DNA of 12,192 bases from Actinomycetota bacterium. GTDB taxonomy: Bacteria; Actinomycetota; Geothermincolia; Fen-727; JAQURN01. The DNA lies in NCBI GenBank assembly GCA_028715585.1, contig JAQURN010000026.1:1-12192 (forward strand), in the 5' to 3' direction. This document shows, piece after piece, positions 1 to 5,895 of the stretch. Below the pieces are notes generated by a model. That model was not told the origin of the DNA. It worked only from the letters and a program-made list of their open reading frames with translations, and searched no databases. The first letter of the stretch is position 1. Every line of letters starts with the position of its first letter. Both the position numbers and the translations under genes were made by a program.

Positions 1-13
1 TGATTAGAATCAG

Positions 14-553
14 ATGAAAATACTCGTACATACTTGTTGCGCTCCATGCTTAATCTATCCGTATGGGATTCTTTCCCGGCGAGGTTATGAAGTAGTTGCC
101 TTTTACTACAATCCCAATATCCATCCTTTTAGGGAATACCAGAGGAGATATTCCACCCTTGCCGATTATTGCGAGAAAGAAGGAATAGAGCTTGAGGTTG
201 GACCTTATGAAATGGAGCGTTATTTTCAAGAGGTCTTGCCCAACTTGAGCGAGCGGTGCGACTATTGTTACCGGACGAGGCTTTCCATGACCGCGAAGAA
301 AGCCAGGGAGCTTCGAATCGGCGAGTTCACTACCACCATTCTCTCGAGCCCTTACCAAAACCTCGACCTTGCGAGAAAAGCGGGAACCGAGGCGGCAATC
401 GAGTATGGTGTCCTTTTCCTCTTCGAGGACATGACCGATGGTTACCGTGAGTCAGTGAGAATTTCCAGGGAGTCCGGCATGTACCGCCAGCCATATTGCG
501 GATGCGTTTTTAGTGAGAAGGAAAGATATTATAAGGGTTATTTACCAAGATGA
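14..553 (+). CDS. queH: Epoxyqueuosine reductase QueH
   Basis: QueH performs the last step of queuosine synthesis, reducing epoxyqueuosine in the tRNA anticodon to queuosine. It is the cobalamin-independent, unrelated alternative to QueG. The 179-residue protein carries the family's cysteine signatures: HTCCAPC at residues 6-12, RCDYCYRTR at 81-89 (C82, C85), SSPYQN at 111-116 and YCGC at 161-164 (C162, C164). These are the cysteines the family uses for its iron-sulfur cluster and second metal. The length is normal, though many homologues are somewhat longer. The ATG at 14 gives the expected N-terminus, MKILVHTCC. No convincing Shine-Dalgarno is visible in the 13 bases before it, so it may be coupled to an upstream gene outside the window; stop triplets TGA at 1 and TAG at 5 lie there. 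Its stop overlaps the queA start by four bases (ATGA), which fits co-translation with the preceding pathway enzyme. Identification rests on the visible motifs and the queA-tgt context. Confidence 0.95.
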   Translation: MKILVHTCCAPCLIYPYGILSRRGYEVVAFYYNPNIHPFREYQRRYSTLADYCEKEGIELEVGPYEMERYFQEVLPNLSERCDYCYRTRLSMTAKKARELRIGEFTTTILSSPYQNLDLARKAGTEAAIEYGVLFLFEDMTDGYRESVRISRESGMYRQPYCGCVFSEKERYYKGYLPR

Positions 554-1584
554 AGACGGACCTCTTTGATTACTACCTCCCCAATGAATTGATAGCGCAA
601 GAGCCACTGCCCCAGAGAGATTCAAGCAGATTGATGGTGCTCCAGCGCTGCACGAAGGCCATCGAGCATCGGAGGTTCTCAGAAATTCCCCACATTTTGA
701 ACGAGGGTGACTGCCTCGTTTTGAACACCACCAGGGTCTTTCCTGGCAGACTTCGTTTCCTGAAACGAGAAACAGGCGGGAAGGTGGAACTTCTTCTTGT
801 TCGAAAGGTGGCTTCTTCAAGGTGGGTTTGCCTTTCGAAGGGCGCCTCGCTTAGAAATGGGACATTGCTGGTTTCCGCTTGCGGCAATCTTGCGGCACAG
901 GTTGTGGAGGGTTGGAGTGAGGGGCGAGTTACAGTCCTTTTCACCGACCCTCACGATGGGCATCCATTGAGGGATGATGAGATATTCGCCTGTGGTGAAA
1001 TCCCTCTCCCACCCTATATTCGCGGGGATATTTCCGATAGCGAGCGTTACCAGACCATCTATTCGAGAAACGAAATCAGTGCTGCCGCTCCCACCGCGGG
1101 TTTACACTTCACAGATGAGCTTTTGGGGAAATTGCGCGAAAGGGGTATTCGTTTAGCGGAAATAGAACTTGCCGTTGGAATGGATACCTTTGTACCAGTA
1201 AGAGAGGAAGAAATTGAGAAGCACCAGATTCACGCGGAGTGGTTTGAAATCGGCGAGGTCGCTGCCGAGATGATAAACCAGACAAGGAAAGAAGGTGGGA
1301 GGATTGTCGCCGTTGGAACGACCTCCGTCCGTTGCCTAGAGACCGCGTCTCGCGATGACGGGATAATCTATCCAATGAAGGGCTATACTTCTCTCTTCAT
1401 ACTGCCAGGGTATGAGTTCAAGACTATTGACACGCTCCTTACCAATTTTCACTTCCCACGCTCCACGCTCCTGGCGCTTGTTTCGGCATTTGCTGGAAGG
1501 GAACTAATCATGAAGGCTTACGAGATGGCGGTGAGGGAGAAATACCGTTTTTACTCGTTTGGGGATGCTATGCTCATTCTCTAA
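550..1584 (+). CDS. queA: S-adenosylmethionine:tRNA ribosyltransferase-isomerase QueA
   Basis: QueA transfers and isomerises the ribosyl group of S-adenosylmethionine onto preQ1 already placed in tRNA, giving epoxyqueuosine, the substrate of QueH next door. The 344-residue protein is full length for the family. Visible landmarks are the N-terminal LPNELIAQEPLPQRDSSRL (10-28), LNTTRVFPGRL (58-68), GEIPLPPYI (149-157), ERYQTIYS (165-172), AAPTAGLHFT (179-188), VGTTSVR (255-261), TNFHFPRSTLL (298-308) and FYSFGDAMLI at the C-terminus. The ATG at 550 overlaps the queH stop as ATGA. The nearest purine run (AAGGG) is too far upstream to be a good ribosome site, so translation is probably coupled to queH. 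The stop at 1582-1584 lies 29 bases before the tgt ATG. Confidence 0.97.
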   Translation: MKTDLFDYYLPNELIAQEPLPQRDSSRLMVLQRCTKAIEHRRFSEIPHILNEGDCLVLNTTRVFPGRLRFLKRETGGKVELLLVRKVASSRWVCLSKGASLRNGTLLVSACGNLAAQVVEGWSEGRVTVLFTDPHDGHPLRDDEIFACGEIPLPPYIRGDISDSERYQTIYSRNEISAAAPTAGLHFTDELLGKLRERGIRLAEIELAVGMDTFVPVREEEIEKHQIHAEWFEIGEVAAEMINQTRKEGGRIVAVGTTSVRCLETASRDDGIIYPMKGYTSLFILPGYEFKTIDTLLTNFHFPRSTLLALVSAFAGRELIMKAYEMAVREKYRFYSFGDAMLIL

Positions 1585-1585
1585 C

Positions 1586-1621
1586 AGGAAGGAGAATTTT
1601 GTGAGCGCGAGCGATGTTTGA
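1586..1621 (+). promoter_or_regulatory. Shine-Dalgarno set for a six-codon reading frame overlapping the tgt start
   Basis: A strong Shine-Dalgarno, AGGAAGGAG, lies at 1586-1594 just after the queA stop. It is about 19 bases from the tgt ATG at 1614, which is too far for normal use, but exactly 6 bases from a GTG at 1601. That GTG opens GTG AGC GCG AGC GAT GTT TGA, a six-codon frame ending at 1619-1621 and so overlapping the tgt ATG in a different frame. The tgt frame itself has a TGA at 1602-1604, so tgt cannot start earlier. Either the short frame loads ribosomes that restart at 1614, or the sequence carries a one-base indel and tgt originally began at 1601. Confidence 0.45.
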
Positions 1622-2753
1622 TTCCACTAAGTCAAAGCCAAGGGCAAAACATTTTTCTTTCGAGGTTACCCATACTGACCAATCTACGCGCGCGAGATGT
1701 GGGCTCCTGCGTGTTGGAAACCATACAATCGAAACCCCGGTCTTCATGCCAGTTTCGGCTCAAGGGGCGGTGAGGACGCTGAAGCCGGGGGAGGTAGGAG
1801 GCTGTGGCTACGAGATACTGCTTGCCAATGCCTATCACCTCATGCTCAGACCTGGAATAGACATCATAGAGTCTTTGGGGGGTATTCATTCCTTTATGGC
1901 ATGGGAAGGCTCGATTTTGACTGACTCTGGTGGTTACCAGGTCATGAGCCTCGCGCCTGGAGTCGAGGTAACCCCCCAAGGGGTGTCTTTTCTCTCCCCA
2001 CTTGGCGGAGAAAGGGTTTTTATGACGCCGGAGAGTTGCGTAGAGGCGCAGTCCCGCCTTGGTTCCGACATAGCGATGGCTCTGGATGAGTGTCTTCCTT
2101 ATCCCTCTGACCCAAGGAGAGTGGAGGAATCTGTAAGCCTAACTATTGAGTGGGCTCGAAGATGTTTAGAAGAGGCAAAAAGAAGATCTCAGACAATATT
2201 TGGTATTGTTCAGGGAGGATTCCTCTCCGACGCGCGAAAAAGATGTGTGAACGAAATCTGTGGTATGGGATTCGATGGTTATGGCATCGGAGGGTTAAGC
2301 GTCGGCGAACCTCGCGAGGTTACACTTGAAATAGCCAACGAGACCGCCCGAGAGCTCCCGGAGGAGCTTCCACGTTATCTCATGGGGGTAGGTGACCCCT
2401 TGACCATTATCCAGGCTTCCTCCCTCGGGATAGATATGTTCGATTCCGCTTTTCCAACCAGGATTGCCAGAAATGGAACCGCGCTTGTTGGTTTCGAGCG
2501 GTTCAACATGCGGAATGCCCGCTTTGCAAGAGACCCTGGCCCTCTTGACCCGAAGTGCGATTGTTACGCGTGCCGCCACTTCTCCAGGGCGTTTATCCGC
2601 AACCAGGTGGTGGCGGGGGAAATACTTGGTCTTCATCTTTTGAGTATTCACAACCTCTTCCAATTGTCTAAACTTTTTGAGAAGATACGAGGCTACACGA
2701 GAGAAGGGAAATTTAGCGGCTTTTTGAAGGAAGTAGAAGCCTTGAGGTGCTAG
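1614..2753 (+). CDS. tgt: tRNA-guanine transglycosylase (bacterial, preQ1 type)
   Basis: Tgt exchanges guanine 34 of tRNAs with GUN anticodons for preQ1, the first tRNA-level step of queuosine formation. The 379-residue protein has all the expected elements of the TIM-barrel family. LTDSGGYQV at 102-110 contains the general acid/base Asp104. GSDIAMALDEC at 150-160 lines the base pocket. FGIVQGG (196-202) and GGLSVGE (226-232) follow, then FDSAFPTRIARNG at 276-288 with the nucleophile Asp277. The zinc site is Cys315, Cys317, Cys320 (CDCYAC) and His346 in SIHNL. The DEC and GGLSVGE motifs resemble preQ1-using bacterial enzymes rather than queuine-using ones (inference). The N-terminus has about 12 residues before the conserved part. 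The ATG at 1614 is the only ATG available before the conserved region, but the ribosome site upstream does not fit it (see the 1586-1621 entry). Confidence 0.96.
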   Translation: MFDSTKSKPRAKHFSFEVTHTDQSTRARCGLLRVGNHTIETPVFMPVSAQGAVRTLKPGEVGGCGYEILLANAYHLMLRPGIDIIESLGGIHSFMAWEGSILTDSGGYQVMSLAPGVEVTPQGVSFLSPLGGERVFMTPESCVEAQSRLGSDIAMALDECLPYPSDPRRVEESVSLTIEWARRCLEEAKRRSQTIFGIVQGGFLSDARKRCVNEICGMGFDGYGIGGLSVGEPREVTLEIANETARELPEELPRYLMGVGDPLTIIQASSLGIDMFDSAFPTRIARNGTALVGFERFNMRNARFARDPGPLDPKCDCYACRHFSRAFIRNQVVAGEILGLHLLSIHNLFQLSKLFEKIRGYTREGKFSGFLKEVEALRC

Positions 2754-2861
2754 AAAACCAGAAGTGCGATATTATTCGGGCTTGAGCATTTATTTACATT
2801 CAGGATTACCTTGGTTCACTCAATTGAGCTAGGTGAATCCGCTAAAGTAGGAAGGAAAAAG
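2754..2861. other. Spacer between tgt and yajC with an imperfect palindrome
   Basis: This is the largest gap in the window, about 110 bases, and it is A+T-rich compared with the genes. It contains a perfect 10-base palindrome, CTCAATTGAG (2819-2828), partly enclosed by the inverted pair TTCAC (2815-2819) and GTGAA (2833-2837). This could be an operator or a weak hairpin. TTTACA at 2793-2798 resembles a -35 box, but no good -10 lies at the right distance, so I do not call a promoter. There is no terminator after tgt: I see no GC-rich stem followed by a T run. The spacer ends in AGGAAGGA (2849-2856), which serves as ribosome site for yajC. Confidence 0.3.
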
Positions 2862-2870
2862 GTGAATCGT

Positions 2871-3314
2871 ATGAAAGGTGTTTTAATCTCGAGCATGCTT
2901 CCCCTCATGCTTTTGCTTCAGGAAACCAGCGGCAAGACAAAAACCACACAGCAGTCTGGAGCTGGAACCTGGAGCATGTGGTTAATGTTGGCGGCGATGA
3001 TTGTGATTTTCTATTTCCTGTTGATAAGACCGCAGCGGAAGCGCACTCAAGAACACGAACGCATGATGTCCAGCGTCGAAAAGGGGGATGAGGTGGTGAC
3101 TATCGGTGGAATCCACGGAACTGTTAGAAAGGTTACTGACGACAGCGTCTTCATCGAAGTTGACAAAGGTACGAGAATAAAGTTTTCCAAGAATGCCATA
3201 GCAAGGAATTTGACGGAGCACATTGAGGAAGAGGAGGAAGAGGAAGAAGAGGAAGAAATAGTTGAGGAAGGCGAAGGGAAGGGCACAGAGGACACAGATT
3301 CCGATGAGACTTAA
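2871..3314 (+). CDS. yajC: Preprotein translocase accessory subunit YajC with a polyglutamate tail
   Basis: YajC is a small single-pass membrane protein that associates with SecDF and the SecYEG channel. From the ATG at 2871 it has 147 residues. A short hydrophobic N-terminal stretch (about 3-16) is followed by a polar linker and the characteristic membrane segment at about 34-52. The stop-transfer RPQRKR follows at 53-58, then the conserved cytoplasmic domain with GDEVVTIGGIHGTV (72-85). After residue 118 the protein leaves the family pattern: eleven consecutive glutamates (119-129), then an acidic tail to DSDET. I count 19 acidic residues in the last 29, encoded by mixed GAA and GAG. Starts at ATG 2871 (AGGTGA at 2860-2865) and GTG 2862 (GGA ending 2856) are both credible. 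The TTG at 2811 is less likely. secD and secF follow directly. Confidence 0.9.
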   Translation: MKGVLISSMLPLMLLLQETSGKTKTTQQSGAGTWSMWLMLAAMIVIFYFLLIRPQRKRTQEHERMMSSVEKGDEVVTIGGIHGTVRKVTDDSVFIEVDKGTRIKFSKNAIARNLTEHIEEEEEEEEEEEIVEEGEGKGTEDTDSDET

Positions 3315-3334
3315 GTCCTCACCCGCTATGCCCT

Positions 3335-3357
3335 AAGAGGCTACCTCTTTCTTTTTT
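3335..3357 (+). terminator. Terminator-like hairpin between yajC and secD, possible attenuator
   Basis: AAGAGG (3335-3340) and CCTCTT (3344-3349) form a perfect six-pair stem with a three-base CTA loop. It is followed by TCTTTTTT, ending at 3357. This is the form of an intrinsic terminator, though the stem has only three G-C pairs and may be leaky. The T run ends seven bases before the secD ATG. A competing stem is possible: bases 3314-3320 (AGTCCTC, with one bulged T) can pair with GAGGCT at 3337-3342, which would break the hairpin. Since secD to aspS need transcription through this point, partial termination or regulated read-through is more likely than a full stop. Confidence 0.5.
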
Positions 3358-3364
3358 AATTCAA

Positions 3365-4747
3365 ATGGCGAAGAAGACTAGGAAAAACATCTTATCCATA
3401 GCTTTGGTTTTTCTCGTTCTTGCGGGCCTTTACGTCGGCAGGTTTGTCTTTGACCTCGAGCCGAAATTGGGGCTCGATTTGAAGGGGGGAACAAGCCTCG
3501 TATATAAGGCGAAGGCGACTCGCGGTAAGAAGGTAAGTCAGTCTGACCTTAAAAAGACCGTCGAGATAATCAGAAAGAGAGTTGACCGTCTTGGCATGAC
3601 TGAGCCAGACATTGCCATTCAAGGGAGCGACAACGTAGTCGTTCAGATGCCTGGGATACATGACCCTGAGAGGGCGAAAGAAATCGTTGGAAAGACGGCG
3701 CAGCTCGAGTTCAGGCTGGTGCTGGATAGCAAAGAAGAGAGCGAAGCCAAAGCCGCCGGGTGGAAACTCAGTAAAGGGAAAGAGCTGAACCCAGACAGTG
3801 AAGTCATCCTTCCTCTGGAGGAGGGGGGAAAAGCCTTCTGGCTCAAGCTCGGGCCCACCCAGTTGATGGGGGACATCATCAAGAGGGCTCAGGTTGCCTA
3901 TAGCCAGGAAGGGAAGCCGATTGTCAGTTTCGAGCTTACCGAAGACGGGAAGAAAAAATTTGGTGATTTGACCACCGCGAACCAAGGGAAACAGCTTGCG
4001 ATAGTGCTCGATTATATGGTTGAGTCCGCGCCCAATATCAAAGAGCCGATTACAGATGGGCGAGGGCAGATAGAGGGCGACTTTACCGAGAGCGAAGTCA
4101 AAGATTTGGCACTCGTCCTTAATACGGGCGCGCTTCCCCTTTCGCTCGAACTGGTGAACGAGATGGATTTGACGGCGACACTGGGGGAGGACGCTTTGAA
4201 GAAGAGCCTCATCGTCGGCGCGATTGGTCTCGCCCTTGTGGGGCTGTTCATGCTTATCTTCTACCGAATGCTCGGCTTTGTAACTTGTTTCTCTCTAGCC
4301 ATATTTATCGCGCTGATGTACGGGTTTATAAGCGTCCTTGGGAATTTCTGGACTCTCACTCTCGCTGGAGTCGCGGGGATTGTGGTTTCCATCGGGATGG
4401 CTGTCGATTCGAGCATAGTTTACTTTGAGCGTTTGAAGGAAGACGTACGCGCTGGAAGAACGATAAGGGTTTCCGCCGAGAGGGCATACAAAAGCGCTTT
4501 CAAGACCATACTCTCGGCTGACGCGGTTTCTCTAATAGCCGCTGTGATTCTCTACGTTTTCTCCGTGAGCTCGGTGAAGGGTTTTGCTTTCACCCTTGGG
4601 ATGTCAACCATCTTTGATGTTTTTCTCTCCTACTTTTTCACCAGGCCTGTGACTGCCTTTCTTTCCCTTCTGCCTTTCGCCTCGAAACCAGCTGCCATCA
4701 GGGTTCGCGCGGAGGGTTTGCAAGAAGCAGGAGGTTCGCCTGAATGA
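3365..4747 (+). CDS. secD: Protein translocase subunit SecD
   Basis: SecD pairs with SecF to draw secreted proteins through the SecYEG channel on the outer face, powered by proton flow. The 460-residue protein has an N-terminal membrane segment (about 8-28) and the D1 signature LGLDLKGGTSLVY (35-47). A large extracytoplasmic domain follows (about 48-275), ending in LVNEMDLTATLGEDALKKS. Five more membrane segments are at about 281-300, 303-324, 328-352, 380-401 and 406-430. GMAVDSSIVYFER (344-356) carries Asp348, the equivalent of the proton-pathway aspartate of SecD helix IV. It is shorter than E. coli SecD (615 residues), as is usual in Gram-positive and many other lineages. ILSADAVSLIAA and the following segment resemble actinobacterial SecD. 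The ATG at 3365 is preceded by TTTTTTAATTCAA and has no Shine-Dalgarno. The 3' end overlaps secF by ATGA. Confidence 0.96.
   Translation: MAKKTRKNILSIALVFLVLAGLYVGRFVFDLEPKLGLDLKGGTSLVYKAKATRGKKVSQSDLKKTVEIIRKRVDRLGMTEPDIAIQGSDNVVVQMPGIHDPERAKEIVGKTAQLEFRLVLDSKEESEAKAAGWKLSKGKELNPDSEVILPLEEGGKAFWLKLGPTQLMGDIIKRAQVAYSQEGKPIVSFELTEDGKKKFGDLTTANQGKQLAIVLDYMVESAPNIKEPITDGRGQIEGDFTESEVKDLALVLNTGALPLSLELVNEMDLTATLGEDALKKSLIVGAIGLALVGLFMLIFYRMLGFVTCFSLAIFIALMYGFISVLGNFWTLTLAGVAGIVVSIGMAVDSSIVYFERLKEDVRAGRTIRVSAERAYKSAFKTILSADAVSLIAAVILYVFSVSSVKGFAFTLGMSTIFDVFLSYFFTRPVTAFLSLLPFASKPAAIRVRAEGLQEAGGSPE
4729..4734 (+). promoter_or_regulatory. Strong Shine-Dalgarno of secF inside the secD end
   Basis: AGGAGG lies nine bases before the secF ATG at 4744 and is read within the last codons of secD. 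With the ATGA overlap it gives secF both its own loading site and coupling to secD. This contrasts with secD, which has no such site. Confidence 0.75.
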
Positions 4748-5895
4748 AATCTTTGGCTAAGAGCGAATTCGAATTCGTTGGCAGAAAACGAATATGGCTC
4801 TCGCTTGCTGGCTTTTTTGCGTTGCTTGTCGCCGTTTTGCTTATTGTAAAGGGGCTTAATTTCGGGATTGACTTCAAGGGCGGCACCGAATTAGACATCA
4901 GGTGTAAGGCTGGAATTTCTGTGGGCAAGGTTCGCGGAGTGCTCTCCGAGTTCGGGTATGGCAAGGCGAGAATTCAGGAGGGCGGGAAGCGCGAAGGGAA
5001 ACCAGTATTCCTCATAAGGACCCCCAAGATGGAGGAAAAAGAAAGAAAAGCTATACTTTCTGCGCTCGAGGAAAAGGCGGGCATGGAAAGCGTGGAGCAG
5101 GTTGTAGATGTGGGACCTGGGTGGGGGTCTGAGGTTACAAAGCAGGCGGTAATCGCTCTCGCCATATTCCTCGTGGCGATTCTTCTATATATAAGCGTTC
5201 GTTTTGAGTTCAAGATGGCGATTAGTGCGATTCTCGCCCTTTTTCACGACGTGCTTTTCACTGTAGGGGTTTATTCCCTGGTGGGAAGGGAGGTCAACCC
5301 AGCGACTGTAATCGCGGTCCTTACCATACTTGGCTATTCCCTATACGACACCATAGTTGTCTTTGATAGGGTCGCGGAAAACACCGGCGAGCTGAGCAGG
5401 CAGAGCAAAATGACGTATTCACAATGCGTCAACGTTTCTGTAAACCAGTGCCTTGTGAGGTCTATAAACACTTCGTTGACCACCCTTCTCCCCGTAGGGG
5501 CGATTCTCTTGTTTGGGGGAGAAACGCTTAAAGACTTCGCCTTCGCGCTTTTTTTCGGCATCATCGCTGGCACCTATTCGAGCATATTCATCGCGCCATC
5601 CTTGCTTTCCATCTGGAAGGAAAGGGAGCCGAAATATGTTGCCTACCGCGAGAGCGTCGCGCGCAAAAAATCCCATGAGGGGCGGGCGGAAAAGGCAACC
5701 GCCGCCCTCCCTCGGCAGAAGAAAGCTGCCTCCTCGGCAGCTCCAACTCCTATCCCCAAGGCTCGAGAGGTTTCTTCTAAGCTCGAGCCCCCAACGCCCA
5801 AGCCCAAGCCGAAAACTCGGGTATCTTCCAGTGCCAAAGACAGAACAAAGGGACCAGGAAGCGCAAAGAAAAAGAAGAAAAAGAAAAAGAAGTGA
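4744..5895 (+). CDS. secF: Protein translocase subunit SecF with a long polylysine tail
   Basis: SecF is the partner of SecD. It has a first membrane segment at about 17-37, the signature FGIDFKGGTEL (40-50) and a small extracytoplasmic domain (about 51-132). Five membrane segments follow between about 135 and 290. YDTIVVFDR (201-209), VNQCLVRSINTSL (233-245) and GTYSSIF (276-282) are family motifs. The core ends near residue 295, yet the protein continues to 383. The extra 85-90 residues are rich in Lys, Pro, Ala and Ser and end in nine lysines (375-383). With six membrane segments and a cytoplasmic N-terminus, this tail should lie in the cytoplasm. Tails after SecF vary widely among bacteria, and a basic one is not unheard of. 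The start at 4744 overlaps secD and has AGGAGG nine bases upstream. The stop TGA overlaps the rel GTG as GTGA. Confidence 0.95.
   Translation: MKSLAKSEFEFVGRKRIWLSLAGFFALLVAVLLIVKGLNFGIDFKGGTELDIRCKAGISVGKVRGVLSEFGYGKARIQEGGKREGKPVFLIRTPKMEEKERKAILSALEEKAGMESVEQVVDVGPGWGSEVTKQAVIALAIFLVAILLYISVRFEFKMAISAILALFHDVLFTVGVYSLVGREVNPATVIAVLTILGYSLYDTIVVFDRVAENTGELSRQSKMTYSQCVNVSVNQCLVRSINTSLTTLLPVGAILLFGGETLKDFAFALFFGIIAGTYSSIFIAPSLLSIWKEREPKYVAYRESVARKKSHEGRAEKATAALPRQKKAASSAAPTPIPKAREVSSKLEPPTPKPKPKTRVSSSAKDRTKGPGSAKKKKKKKKK

Noticed and set aside
2811..2870. TTG 2811 as the yajC start
   Set aside because: It would add a polar 20-residue extension not typical of YajC and lacks a clear ribosome site, while GTG 2862 and ATG 2871 both have one.
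3047..3295. Reverse-strand frame with a long serine run
   Set aside because: The serine run is simply the complement of the YajC glutamate codons.
5866..5892. Possible programmed frameshift on the lysine tract
   Set aside because: The longest A run is five, so the classic slippery heptamer of six A then G is absent, and no downstream stem was seen. The stop follows at once.
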